This document shows, in pieces, positions 17,052-25,839 of a stretch of 64,000 nucleotides of DNA. Both the position numbers and the translations under genes were made by a program. Location of the stretch: assembly GCF_014397785.1 (NCBI RefSeq), contig NZ_VZQQ01000001.1, positions 372,001-436,000 of the forward strand, read 5' to 3'. Every line of letters starts with the position of its first letter. Position 1 is the first letter of the stretch. Source of the stretch: Paraburkholderia podalyriae. Its GTDB lineage: Bacteria; Pseudomonadota; Gammaproteobacteria; Burkholderiales; Burkholderiaceae. The notes beneath the pieces are model-generated. The model saw only the letters and a program-made list of their open reading frames with translations. It did no database searches and was not told where the DNA came from.

Positions 17052-17339
17052 GTTTGGTGATCCTAAAAAGAATGGGTCTTCAGAAGCACGCAGCGAAAAA
17101 CGACGAGTACGTGCCTTGAGCGCGCAATTCTAGGTAGGTAGCGCCAAATCGAATGTCAAGGATTGTCAACCCGGACAAAATTTATAAACTATTGTGAGAT
17201 AAAGCACTGGTTTTCACATTTCACCCGATTTAATAATTATCAGAGGAAAATTCGCTAAACCCGTACTAGTGTCCATTGCGAATTTTTATAATTGCAGCTA
17301 GTCTGCGGTCGAATGAGTTCTTAGAAAGGGGAGATCCGA

Positions 17340-17642
17340 ATGTCTCAATATGCAGACCTCAAGGCGCAGATTGCCAAATTGCAGGCGCAGGCAGAAGAAG
17401 CGCGACGCACGGAAATCGACAATGTCGTCGCCGATATCCGTCAAAAGATTGCCGAATACGGTCTGACCGCACAGGATCTCGGCTTCGCTGTCGCCGCCAA
17501 GCGGGGCCGGCCGCCCAAGAAGACGCCGCTGCCGGCGAAATATCAGGACCCAAAGTCGGGCAATACATGGAGCGGGCGCGGAAAGCCGCCAAAATGGATC
17601 GTCGGCAAGAATCGCGAGCGCTTTCTGATTGGCTCGGCCTGA
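17340..17642 (+). CDS. H-NS family nucleoid protein with AT-hook
   Basis: 100 aa. The N-terminal half is a coiled-coil oligomerisation region (DLKAQIAKLQAQAEEAR). The C-terminal half holds the H-NS DNA-binding core DPKSGNTWSGRGKPPKWI. Between them RGRPPKK (about residues 57-63) is an AT-hook, as in the Burkholderia Bv3F/BpH3 type. It should bind the minor groove of AT-rich DNA and silence acquired genes. A run of AT-rich DNA lies immediately upstream (about 17150-17330), so self-regulation is plausible. AGGGGAG precedes the ATG, and TATAAT at 17287-17292 may be the -10 box. Confidence 0.9.
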   Translation: MSQYADLKAQIAKLQAQAEEARRTEIDNVVADIRQKIAEYGLTAQDLGFAVAAKRGRPPKKTPLPAKYQDPKSGNTWSGRGKPPKWIVGKNRERFLIGSA

Positions 17643-17936
17643 TGTCCGCACGAAGTGATGCGAGACGGGGTGCAAGCTGACTGAAGGTTTTTTTGCGGTC
17701 TGGCTTATTCGCCCCGCGCTAATCCGACGTGGAAGCGCAACCATCGCTGTATTAAAAAAGCCGTCCTTACAGGGCGGCTTTTTCGTGTCCGGCAGCGCAA
17801 AGACTTCGTTTCCCGCTCGTGCAAACGATTCCGACGCCGAATTCGTCCGCTATTGGGCGCTATAAGCCAAGGTTCACAGCGCTGGTTCAAAAGCGAACGA
17901 AAACGGCCGGCAGTCAAAGCGCCGACCGTTTCAAAG
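17643..17936. other. Intergenic region after the H-NS-like gene
   Basis: About 290 bp before the 14-bp repeat array. It contains the terminator at 17754-17784; the rest has no gene or promoter I can support. Confidence 0.5.
17754..17784 (+). terminator. Bidirectional terminator after the H-NS-like gene
   Basis: AAAAAGCCGTCCT-TAC-AGGGCGGCTTTTT: a GC-rich stem flanked by A and T runs, so it could stop transcription from both sides, including the minus-strand glycosyltransferase downstream. Confidence 0.88.
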
Positions 17937-18034
17937 CGCGTCTAGCCGACCGCGTCTAGCCGACCGCGTCTAGCCGACCGCGTCTAGCCGACCGCGTCTA
18001 GCCGACCGCGTCTAGCCGACCGCGTCTAGCCGAC
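17937..18034. repeat. Seven perfect copies of a 14-bp tandem repeat
   Basis: CGCGTCTAGCCGAC is repeated seven times without a mismatch. The array covers the stop codon and last residues of the GT4 glycosyltransferase read on the minus strand. Because 14 is not a multiple of three and each unit carries a TAG in one frame, slipped-strand changes would alter only the extreme C-terminus and the 3' untranslated region. Confidence 0.97.
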
Positions 18035-19090
18035 CGCGACCTGGCGCAATACCGGGCGACGCGACGTTTCAATCAACGCCGAATAGCCGTCGATATAGTT
18101 CTGCGCCATCGTTTTCGAACTGAAGCGGCGTTCGAACTGGGCGCGGATTTCAGTGCGCGACAGCTCGTCGAGACGCTGCAACGCCGCTACCGCGCCCTGC
18201 ACGTCCTCGACGATGTAGCCGGTCACGCCGTGGTCGATCACCTCCGGCACCGAGCCCCGGTTGAACGCAATCACCGGCGTGCCGCAAGCCATCGACTCGA
18301 TCATCACGAGGCCGAACGGCTCGGACCAGTCGATCGGGAACAGCAGCGCCTTCGCGCCCGACAGAAACTCGGGCTTCTGCGCCTCGTTGATCTCGCCGAC
18401 GAACTCGACATGCGCCATCGACAGCAGCGGCTCGATCTCGCGCTTGAAATACTCCATGTCGACCTTGTCCACCTTGGCGGCGATCTTCAGCGGCAGACCG
18501 CTTTGCGCGGCGATCTTGATGGCTGTATCGACGCGCTTTTCCGGACAGATGCGGCCGAGGAACGCGAGGTATTCGGGCTTCTTGTGCGGCTGCGGCGTCA
18601 GTAGCTGGTCCGGCAGACCGTGATAGATCGTGCTGAGCCAGTTGGCCTGCTGCAACGGCAGACGCTGCGAATCCGAAATCGACACGACCGGCACATGCGA
18701 GAACGCGTCGAACACCGGCTGCAATTCCGGCAGGTCGAGACGGCCGTGAAGCGTGGTCACGAACGGCGTGTCCATCGCCGTGAACAGGGGGAACGGCATG
18801 TAGTCGAGATGGAAGTGCAGCACGTCGAACTCGTGCGCGACCTTGCGGACTTTCTCCATCATTAGTATGTGCGGCGCCAATGCATCGCGAATCGTCGGAT
18901 CGAGGCGCAGCGCGCGCGGCCAGCACGCATCGAGATTGGCGGACGTGACCGAGTCGCCGCTCGCGAACAGCGTGACGTCATGGCCGAGGTCGACCAGCGC
19001 TTCGGTCAGATACGACACGACACGTTCGGTGCCGCCATAGAGTTTCGGCGGGACAGCTTCGTAGAGCGGCGCAATTTGTGCGATTCGCAT
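18026..19090 (-). CDS. GT4-family glycosyltransferase
   Basis: 354 aa from the ATG at 19090, preceded by AGGAGAAAA. GT-B fold: the N-terminal acceptor domain has MRIAQIAPLYEAVPPKLYGG and GGTERVVSYL, and the C-terminal nucleotide-sugar domain has FLGRICPEKRVDTAI and EPFGLVMIESMACGTP with the two Glu residues of the EX7E motif. It resembles the glycogen-synthase-like and WcaC-type GT4 enzymes often found next to trehalose or exopolysaccharide genes; no partner genes are here. The natural end coincides with the tandem repeat, and the last residues VAVG are encoded inside it. Confidence 0.85.
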   Translation of the reverse strand: MRIAQIAPLYEAVPPKLYGGTERVVSYLTEALVDLGHDVTLFASGDSVTSANLDACWPRALRLDPTIRDALAPHILMMEKVRKVAHEFDVLHFHLDYMPFPLFTAMDTPFVTTLHGRLDLPELQPVFDAFSHVPVVSISDSQRLPLQQANWLSTIYHGLPDQLLTPQPHKKPEYLAFLGRICPEKRVDTAIKIAAQSGLPLKIAAKVDKVDMEYFKREIEPLLSMAHVEFVGEINEAQKPEFLSGAKALLFPIDWSEPFGLVMIESMACGTPVIAFNRGSVPEVIDHGVTGYIVEDVQGAVAALQRLDELSRTEIRAQFERRFSSKTMAQNYIDGYSALIETSRRPVLRQVAVG

Positions 19091-19488
19091 GCGTTTTCTC
19101 CTGTGTAGATCCGAATAAGCGCTTCTGCGCCGACCCCGATCCCATGCAGATTTTGGATACTTACCGGGGCTTCGCACGACGGCTGGATGACTCCATGTAC
19201 GAATGCCTGACGGACGGTTGGGCGCGGTTGGCTCCCGCCCGAGGGTGCTCCGAAACAGGTATCGGGTAATCCCTTAGCCTCCATTATCGGGATCGACCGC
19301 GGTAATTCGAGTTATTTTTCAAACGCTTAATGTTGTTACAGCGCGAAACATGGACCGTTACAGCTGCCGCGCGAGGTCAGAGCGCGAGCCCCCATAATCG
19401 GGGAGAGTCAATTCAATGACTTAATCGAACGCTCAACAGGCGGAATGCACCGTAGCAAGCGGCGGGCCCGAGGGTCGGATGAACCGGA

Positions 19489-19516
19489 TTGCGGACGAGT
19501 GAAAACCTCTTATAAT
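19489..19516 (+). promoter_or_regulatory. Candidate sigma-70 promoter for flhDC
   Basis: TTGCGG, 16-bp spacer, consensus TATAAT. If used, the flhD mRNA would have an untranslated leader of about 340 nt. Other promoters nearer the gene cannot be excluded. Confidence 0.5.
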
Positions 19517-19663
19517 TGTTTTTCACCGTATCACGGTGCGGCGGTGAACTTCTTGAAAACTCACCATTCGGTACACGCCGCAGCCGTGGAAGCTCCCAGC
19601 GCATCGTCAGTCCCGCCCCGCGCATCTGTTTCTTTCCCGTTCGTACCTCGCCGCAGCCAGAGT

Positions 19664-19682
19664 TGTAGGAAAAATTCCTACA
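19664..19682. promoter_or_regulatory. Perfect inverted repeat upstream of flhD
   Basis: TGTAGGAA-AAA-TTCCTACA, about 180 bp before the flhD start. Its form resembles sites of NarL/RcsB/BvgA-type (LuxR-family) response regulators. In RNA it would make an 8-bp hairpin instead. The regulator is unknown. Confidence 0.5.
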
Positions 19683-19864
19683 CAAATGACGGATTAATCC
19701 GGCACCCAGGTGGGGTGTCTCTCCGATTTTCGTCTGTGCCCCCATCCGGGACAATGCTTGCAAGACCAGAGACGAGCCGATTCGCACGGGTTTAGCGCGC
19801 GAGTTCGAGCAAACGTTTCCGCAAAAAAATCGGCCTGACCAGCCGGGCTACGTACGGGGGAATC

Positions 19865-20185
19865 ATGAGCACGACTAGCCATATGCTCAATGAGATCAGA
19901 GAAGTCAACCTGTCCTATCTGCTGCTTGCCCAGCGTCTGTTGCGCGAAGACAAGCCGATGGGCATGTTCCGCATGGGTATTTCGGACCAGCTGGCCGACG
20001 TGCTCGCCAATCTGTCGTTGGCGCAGACCGTCAAGCTCGCGGCGTCCAACCAGATGCTGTGCCGCTTCCGCTTCGACGATCACGCGGTGCTGTCCGCCCT
20101 CGCGGACAAGGACAAGGCCAGCGCGATCGCGCAGGCTCATTCCGCGATCCTGATGGCGAGCCAGCCGGTCGAGCAAATCGGCTGA
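19865..20185 (+). CDS. flhD: Flagellar master regulator subunit FlhD
   Basis: 106 aa. FlhD pairs with FlhC (FlhD4C2) to activate class II flagellar promoters with sigma-70 RNA polymerase. The sequence is a recognisable betaproteobacterial FlhD: EIREVNLSYLLLAQRLLRED, then MFRMGISDQLADVLANLSLAQ. Length fits the family (about 105-119). Its stop codon overlaps the flhC start by one base (TGATG), which implies translational coupling and an equal supply of the two subunits. GGGGG precedes the ATG. Confidence 0.96.
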   Translation: MSTTSHMLNEIREVNLSYLLLAQRLLREDKPMGMFRMGISDQLADVLANLSLAQTVKLAASNQMLCRFRFDDHAVLSALADKDKASAIAQAHSAILMASQPVEQIG

Positions 20186-20835
20186 TGGCCGGTAAGAGCG
20201 TCGTACTCGAAGTCCGGGAAATCACCCTCGCGATCGAGCTGATCGAACTGGGCGCGCGTCTGCAATTGCTGGAGGCGGAAACCAGCCTGTCGCGCGACCG
20301 GCTCATCAAGCTGTACAAGGAACTGAAAGGGGTATCGCCGCCCAAGGGCATGCTGCCGTTTTCCACCGACTGGTTCATGACCTGGCAGCCGAACTTTCAT
20401 TCGTCGCTGTTCTACAACATCTACCGTTTCATGGCTGGTCACGGCGGCTGCCGCGCGATCGAATCGATCGTCAAGAGCTACCGCCTGTATCTGGAGCACG
20501 TGCAGTTGCACGATGACGAGCCGGTGCTTAGTCTCACGCGCGCGTGGACGCTGGTGCGCTTCTTCGACTCGGGCATGCTGCAGATGAGCGCCTGCCGCCG
20601 CTGCGGCGGCCGCTTCGTCGCGCACGCGCACGATCCGCAGCACGCCTTCGTTTGCGGGCTGTGCCAGCCGCCGTCGCGCGCGGGAAAAACGAAGAAGGCG
20701 GCGCAAACGCGGGCCGAGCGGCAAGTCGCCTCCGGCGGCATCCCGGCCCAGCCGCCGCAAATGGCCGACGCACGGGCTCACGAGGCCCGCTGCAGCGCCC
20801 CCACGCTCGACAACCTCGTCACCGCCGCAGTCTGA
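20185..20835 (+). CDS. flhC: Flagellar master regulator subunit FlhC
   Basis: 216 aa. The DNA-binding partner of FlhD. The start overlaps the flhD stop codon. Conserved features include the LIELGARLQLLEAETSLSR helix, KGVSPPKGMLPFSTDWF, and the zinc-binding cysteines CRRCGG and CGLCQ near residues 134-160. The C-terminal ~45 residues, rich in Lys/Ala/Gln, extend beyond the enterobacterial protein (about 192 aa), a feature I associate with Burkholderiaceae. No missing key residue. Confidence 0.95.
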   Translation: MAGKSVVLEVREITLAIELIELGARLQLLEAETSLSRDRLIKLYKELKGVSPPKGMLPFSTDWFMTWQPNFHSSLFYNIYRFMAGHGGCRAIESIVKSYRLYLEHVQLHDDEPVLSLTRAWTLVRFFDSGMLQMSACRRCGGRFVAHAHDPQHAFVCGLCQPPSRAGKTKKAAQTRAERQVASGGIPAQPPQMADARAHEARCSAPTLDNLVTAAV

Positions 20836-20899
20836 GCCGCATACGTTGAGGCCGCGCAAGCCTCTGGTTAACACCGGACTCGGGCGCCGCCTTTTTCCC

Positions 20900-20926
20900 C
20901 AAAGTTTTCCGCCTCGGTGCCGTAAA
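20900..20926 (+). promoter_or_regulatory. Sigma-28 promoter of the mot-che operon
   Basis: CAAAGTTT, 11-bp spacer, GCCGTAAA, about 45 bp before the motA start codon. A close match to the FliA pattern. It makes motAB and the following che genes class III. Confidence 0.88.
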
Positions 20927-20971
20927 CCTGACTAACGACGGTGACCGTCGCTTTTTTGTGAGGGCTCGGCA

Positions 20972-21832
20972 GTGCTGATTTTCGTGGGAACACTCGTGAC
21001 GCTGTTGTCCGTTTTCGGCGGTTACGCGCTGGAAGGCGGCCATCTCGGCGCGCTGCTGCAACCCGTTGAAGTGCTGATGATCGTCGGCGCTGGACTCGGC
21101 GCGTTCATTCTCGGTAACGGGATGAAGACGATCAAGGCGACACTGCGCGTCATCCCGACCCTGTTCAAGGGCGCGAAGTACAACAAGGACGTCTACATGG
21201 AGCTGATGGGGCTCCTGTACGTGCTGCTCGCGAAAGCGCGCAAGGAAGGCACGCTGACGCTCGAAGCCGACATCGACGATCCATCGAAGAGCCCGATCTT
21301 CACGCAGTATCCGAAGATCCTCGCCGACAAGCACATCATCGAGTTCCTGACCGACTACCTGCGGCTGATGGTCGGCGGCAACATGAACGCGTTCGAGATC
21401 GAAAGCCTGATGGACGAGGAGATCGAGACGCACCACCAGGAAGGCGAGGCGCCCGCGCACGCGTTGAATAAGGTCGGCGACGCGATGCCGGCGTTCGGTA
21501 TCGTCGCCGCGGTGATGGGCGTCGTGCACACGATGGCCTCGGCCGACAAGCCGCCCGCGGTGCTCGGCGAGATGATCGCGCAGGCGCTCGTCGGCACCTT
21601 CCTCGGCATTCTGCTTTCGTATGGGCTGATCGGGCCGCTCGCGAGCGTCGCCGAGCAGCGCGTGACCGAGTCGACCAAGATGTTCCAGTGCATCAAGGTG
21701 ACGATCCTCGCGAGCCTGAACGGCTATGCGCCGGCGATCGCGGTCGAGTTCGGCCGCAAGGTGCTCTTCTCGACCGAGCGCCCGTCGTTCGCCGAGCTCG
21801 AAGAGCACGTGCGCCGCGTCAAAGCGAAATAA
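20972..21832 (+). CDS. motA: Flagellar stator protein MotA
   Basis: 286 aa inner-membrane protein with four helices, forming the proton-driven stator with MotB. Start is a GTG with GAGGG upstream. Helices 3 and 4 are clear; Pro173 in DAMPAFGIVAAVMGVV lies at the position of the conserved motor proline of Escherichia coli MotA. The large cytoplasmic loop holds many charged residues for contact with FliG. First gene after the sigma-28 promoter; motB follows 22 bp on. Confidence 0.96.
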   Translation: MLIFVGTLVTLLSVFGGYALEGGHLGALLQPVEVLMIVGAGLGAFILGNGMKTIKATLRVIPTLFKGAKYNKDVYMELMGLLYVLLAKARKEGTLTLEADIDDPSKSPIFTQYPKILADKHIIEFLTDYLRLMVGGNMNAFEIESLMDEEIETHHQEGEAPAHALNKVGDAMPAFGIVAAVMGVVHTMASADKPPAVLGEMIAQALVGTFLGILLSYGLIGPLASVAEQRVTESTKMFQCIKVTILASLNGYAPAIAVEFGRKVLFSTERPSFAELEEHVRRVKAK

Positions 21833-21854
21833 GCAGGCGACGGGAACCGAACCG

Positions 21855-22865
21855 ATGAGCAGCAAGGACAAAGACCGCGCAATCGTCGTCAAGCGCAGCG
21901 CGCCGAAAAAGTCCGGTCATCACGGCGGCGCGTGGAAGCTCGCATACGCGGACTTCATGACCGCGATGATGGCGTTCTTCCTGCTGATGTGGCTGCTGAG
22001 TTCGGCCTCCACCGTGCAGCTGAAAGGCATCGCCGACTACTTCAACCAGCCGCTGAAGATCACGCTGTGGGGCGGCGATCGCAGCGCCGAAGACTCGAGC
22101 ATCCTGAAGGGCGGCGGGCGCGACATCTCGACCGACGCGCAGGGCGTGACCCGCTCGACCGACGGCAGCAGCAGCCGCGCCGAGCGCACCGCGTCGCACA
22201 ACGACGACGACTCGGTGAAGCAGCTGCAAGGCGCGCTCGAACGTCAGGAACAGGTGCGTCTGCACGACCTGCAGGTCAAGCTGATGGCCGCGATCGAGGC
22301 GAACCCGGTGCTGCGCCAGTTCAAGCAGCAGATCCGCATCGACTCGACGCTGACCGGCCTGCGCATCGAAATCGTCGACTCGCAGAAGCGGCCGATGTTC
22401 GCGACCGCGCGCGACGTCGTCGAGCCGTACATGCGCGACATTCTGCGCGAGATCGGCCATACGCTGAACGACGTGCCGAACCGCATCATCGTGCAGGGCC
22501 ACACCGACGCCGTGCCGTACGCGGGCGGCGAGAAGGGCTATAGCAACTGGGAGCTGTCGGCCGATCGCGCGAACGCGTCGCGTCGCGAGCTGGTCGCGGG
22601 CGGCATGGACGAAGCGAAGGTGATGCGCGTGCTCGGTCTCGCGTCGACGCAGAACCTGAACAAGGCGGACCCGCTCGATCCGGAGAACCGCCGTATCAGC
22701 ATCATCGTGTTGAACAGGAAGTCCGAGGAGGCGCTCGATCACGACGACTCCACGACGACGACCCTGTCGGACGACGCAGCCGGCTCGAAGCCGCTGCTGC
22801 AAAAACTTGCGCAGCCGATGTCGGTTGCACCGAAGTTGCCGGCGGCGGCGCCGTCGGCCCAGTAA
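21855..22865 (+). CDS. motB: Flagellar stator protein MotB
   Basis: 336 aa from the ATG at 21855 (MSSKDKDRAIVVKRS). A short basic cytoplasmic tail is followed by one membrane helix, LAYADFMTAMMAFFLLMWLL, whose Asp33 is the proton-carrying residue. After a plug/linker segment (about 60-180) comes the OmpA-like peptidoglycan-binding domain with IVQGHTDAVPY and SADRANASRREL. Length is normal. The C-terminal 50 residues are Asp/Thr- and Pro/Ala-rich. Confidence 0.96.
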   Translation: MSSKDKDRAIVVKRSAPKKSGHHGGAWKLAYADFMTAMMAFFLLMWLLSSASTVQLKGIADYFNQPLKITLWGGDRSAEDSSILKGGGRDISTDAQGVTRSTDGSSSRAERTASHNDDDSVKQLQGALERQEQVRLHDLQVKLMAAIEANPVLRQFKQQIRIDSTLTGLRIEIVDSQKRPMFATARDVVEPYMRDILREIGHTLNDVPNRIIVQGHTDAVPYAGGEKGYSNWELSADRANASRRELVAGGMDEAKVMRVLGLASTQNLNKADPLDPENRRISIIVLNRKSEEALDHDDSTTTTLSDDAAGSKPLLQKLAQPMSVAPKLPAAAPSAQ

Positions 22866-22928
22866 CAGTAACCGTAACAGACGGCGGCCGCCGGGCCGCG
22901 GCCCAGTGTTAAGCGCAGCGAGGTTTTC

Positions 22929-23306
22929 ATGATCAGGCACATCCTGGCAATCGACGATTCGGCATCGATGCGGCAGATCCTCGCCGCGACGCTGACGGGC
23001 GCCGGCTATGAAGTCACGCTCGCGGCGGATGGCAACGAAGGGCTCGAAAACGCGCTCGCGATGGCGTTCGATCTCGTGTTGACCGACCAGCACATGCCGG
23101 GCAAGACCGGTCTCGATCTGATCACCGCGCTGCGCGGAAATCCGGCCTATCAGGCGACGCCCATCCTCGTCCTCACGACGGAATCGGGCGAACCCTTCAA
23201 AGAGGCGGCGCGCGCGGCGGGCGCAACCGGCTGGATCGAAAAGCCGCTCGACCCGGACATGCTGACCGAGCTGGTGGCGGCGCTCGCCGAACCGGACCCG
23301 GCCTGA
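22929..23306 (+). CDS. CheY-like single-domain response regulator (first copy)
   Basis: 125 aa receiver domain: acidic pair D9-D10, phospho-acceptor D53 in LVLTDQHMPG, Thr in VLTTES, and Lys in GWIEKPLDP. No output domain. It is the usual first che gene in Burkholderia-type mot-che operons, between motB and cheA. A second, more typical CheY is at 31278-31673, so this one could act as a phosphate sink or serve another target. Names such as cheY1 are only positional. Confidence 0.9.
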   Translation: MIRHILAIDDSASMRQILAATLTGAGYEVTLAADGNEGLENALAMAFDLVLTDQHMPGKTGLDLITALRGNPAYQATPILVLTTESGEPFKEAARAAGATGWIEKPLDPDMLTELVAALAEPDPA

Positions 23307-23406
23307 TACGCGTAATCAACACCTTTAGACACAGTACAGATAGCTTCCGACGCGCCTCTACGGCAGCTCGCGCCAGACAGACAGGCACTCTCGCGGTGAA
23401 CCAGGC

Positions 23407-25761
23407 ATGACACTCGACATCACACAGTTCTATCAGACGTTCTTCGACGAAGCGGACGAACTGCTCGCGCAAATGGAGCAGTTGCTGCTCAATCTCGACG
23501 TGGCCCGCCCGGACCCCGAAGACCTCGCGGCGATCTTTCGCGCCGCGCATTCGATCAAGGGCGGCGCGGCGACGTTCGGCTTCACCGCGCTCACCGAGAC
23601 CACGCACATTCTCGAGTCGCTGCTCGATCGCGCGCGCAACAACGAGCTGGTGCTGCGCAAGGACATGATCGACACGTTCCTCGAAACCAAGGACGTGCTG
23701 TCCGGCCAGCTCGCCGACTATCGCGCGAGCGCCGAGCCCGATGCGGCGGTGGCGCGCGCGATCTGCGCGAAGCTCGAACAACTGCACGCGGAAAGCCGCA
23801 TGGGCGGCGCGCCGGCGCAGGCCCCGGCAATGGCGATCGCTGAAACCGCGCCGGCCGCGAGCGCATCGGCGCCCGCAGCCACGCAGGCAGCGGCAACCCA
23901 GACAACGGCAGTACAGGAGTCAGGCAGTATCCCGCCCGAGCACGTCGTCGAACAGGCGGTGCAGGTGGCGGGCGAATGGACGGACGGCGAACCGGCACAG
24001 ACCGGGCAGGCCGCGGGCACGGCCGACAGCGCCGGCCCTCATCTGAAAATTACGCTACGGGGCGTGGGAGAGAAAGACCAGGAACTGCTGGCCGAAGAGC
24101 TTGGCAACCTGGGCAATATCGTCGGGCAGCTCAAGAGCGGCAGCGATCTGACGCTGTGGCTTTCGAGCGACGTACCCTCCGACGACATCATCGCCGTGTG
24201 CTGCTTCGTGATCGACGAAAGTCAGATCACGATCGGCCGTGGCACCGCGCCGGCGGACGACGCGCAGCAGGGCGAACCTGGAACGCCCGACGCTGCCGCT
24301 GCGCCGCCGGCGCAAACCGTGCATGTCGCGCCCGCTGCTCCGGCAGCGCACGCGCATGCGGTCAATCACGCGGAGCAGGCGGCATCGTCGGCCCCGGCGG
24401 CCTACATCGCTGCCCCCGCAAGCGCGCCCAGTCACGCGGACAGCGTCGAGCCGCCGCCGGCGGCACCCGCCGCGGCTCGGGCGGCAGCCAAACCGGCTCC
24501 GGCCGCGGCTGCCGACCAGGACCGCAAGGCGGCCCGTCCGGCCGCCGCGGCGGCCGGCGGGGAAGGCAGCTCGATTCGCGTCGGCGTCGAGAAGGTCGAT
24601 CAGCTGATCAACCTGGTCGGCGAACTGGTGATCACGCAAGCGATGCTCGCGGAGACCACCAGCACGTTCGATCCGGCGCTGCATGACCGGCTGTTCAACG
24701 GCATGGCGCAACTCGAGCGCAACGCGCGCGATCTGCAGGAAGCGGTGATGTCGATCCGCATGATGCCGATGGATTACGTGTTCAGCCGCTTCCCGCGTCT
24801 GGTGCGCGATCTCGCGGCGAAACTCGGCAAGGAGGTCGAACTCGTCACCTTCGGTCAGGCGACCGAACTCGACAAGAGCCTCATCGAACGGATCATCGAT
24901 CCGTTGACGCACCTCGTGCGCAACAGTCTCGACCACGGCATCGAAACCGTCGAGGCGCGGCGCGCGGCGGGCAAGGACTCGACCGGTCAGCTGGTGCTGT
25001 CGGCGGCGCACCACGGCGGCAACATCGTCATCGAGGTCAGCGACGACGGCGCGGGCTTGCGCCGCGACAAGATTCTCGCGAAGGCGGAGAAGCAAGGCAT
25101 GCAGGTCAGCGACACGATGAGCGACGAGGAAGTCTGGAACCTGATCTTCCTGCCGGGCTTCTCGACCGCCGAGCAGGTCACCGACGTGTCCGGCCGCGGC
25201 GTCGGCATGGACGTGGTGAAGCGCAACATCCAGTCGATGGGCGGTCACGTCGAGATCACGTCGCACGCGGGCAAGGGCAGCACCACGCGCATCGTGCTGC
25301 CGCTCACGCTCGCGATTCTCGACGGCATGTCGGTCAAGGTCGGCAGCGAGATCTTCATCCTGCCGCTGAACTTCGTGATGGAGTCGCTGCAGCCGCGAGC
25401 CGAAGACATCTACACGGTCGCCAACGGCGAGCGCGTGGTGCGCGTGCGCGGTGAATACCTGCCGCTCGTTGCGCTGCACGGGGTGTTCAACGTGCAGGAC
25501 GCGAAGCAGGAGCCGACTCAGGGCATCGTCACGATCATGCAAACCGAGGGGCGGCGCTTCGCGATGCTGATCGACGAACTCGTCGGCCAGCAGCAGGTGG
25601 TCGTGAAGAATCTGGAAACGAATTACCGCAAGGTGCATGGCATTTCCGCGGCGACCATTCTGGGCGACGGCAGCGTCGCGCTGATCGTGGACGTCGCGGC
25701 GCTGAACCGCGAAACGCGTCATGCGCATGGGCATGCGCATCAGGCGATGAGCCTCGCGTAA
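23407..25761 (+). CDS. cheA: Chemotaxis histidine kinase CheA
   Basis: 784 aa, cytoplasmic, coupled to receptors by CheW. P1 (HPt) carries the phosphorylated His48 in FRAAHSIKGGAATFGF. A P2-like domain follows (about 215-285), then a long Ala/Pro linker (about 290-385) that explains the larger size against E. coli (654 aa). P3 dimerisation begins near VEKVDQLINLVGELVITQ, P4 has the N box LVRNSLDHGIE, G1 VSDDGAGL and G2 GFSTAEQVTDVSGRGVGMD, and P5 is the CheW-like C-terminus. All catalytic boxes look intact. It phosphorylates CheY and CheB. Confidence 0.97.
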   Translation: MTLDITQFYQTFFDEADELLAQMEQLLLNLDVARPDPEDLAAIFRAAHSIKGGAATFGFTALTETTHILESLLDRARNNELVLRKDMIDTFLETKDVLSGQLADYRASAEPDAAVARAICAKLEQLHAESRMGGAPAQAPAMAIAETAPAASASAPAATQAAATQTTAVQESGSIPPEHVVEQAVQVAGEWTDGEPAQTGQAAGTADSAGPHLKITLRGVGEKDQELLAEELGNLGNIVGQLKSGSDLTLWLSSDVPSDDIIAVCCFVIDESQITIGRGTAPADDAQQGEPGTPDAAAAPPAQTVHVAPAAPAAHAHAVNHAEQAASSAPAAYIAAPASAPSHADSVEPPPAAPAAARAAAKPAPAAAADQDRKAARPAAAAAGGEGSSIRVGVEKVDQLINLVGELVITQAMLAETTSTFDPALHDRLFNGMAQLERNARDLQEAVMSIRMMPMDYVFSRFPRLVRDLAAKLGKEVELVTFGQATELDKSLIERIIDPLTHLVRNSLDHGIETVEARRAAGKDSTGQLVLSAAHHGGNIVIEVSDDGAGLRRDKILAKAEKQGMQVSDTMSDEEVWNLIFLPGFSTAEQVTDVSGRGVGMDVVKRNIQSMGGHVEITSHAGKGSTTRIVLPLTLAILDGMSVKVGSEIFILPLNFVMESLQPRAEDIYTVANGERVVRVRGEYLPLVALHGVFNVQDAKQEPTQGIVTIMQTEGRRFAMLIDELVGQQQVVVKNLETNYRKVHGISAATILGDGSVALIVDVAALNRETRHAHGHAHQAMSLA

Positions 25762-25839
25762 CGCATGCAGCAATCGCGGCAATGACAGACATCGCAACAC
25801 CACTTCAACTCAATTTATCCCAACCGTTTGGGGGCTAAC

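Larger units (their letters stand above)
19091..19864. other. Long non-coding region upstream of flhDC
   Basis: 774 bp between divergent genes. It contains the candidate sigma-70 promoter at 19489-19516, a small hairpin (CACCG-TATCA-CGGTG, 19524-19538) at its likely start point, and the inverted repeat at 19664-19682. The size suggests heavy regulation of the flagellar master operon. No coding frame is convincing. Confidence 0.7.

Noticed and set aside
17937-18034. The 14-bp repeats as a CRISPR array
   Set aside because: Copies are directly contiguous, with no spacers, and no cas genes are near.
24055-25803. Long antisense frame opposite cheA
   Set aside because: Mirror frame of a highly GC-biased gene; no ribosome site or recognisable domain.
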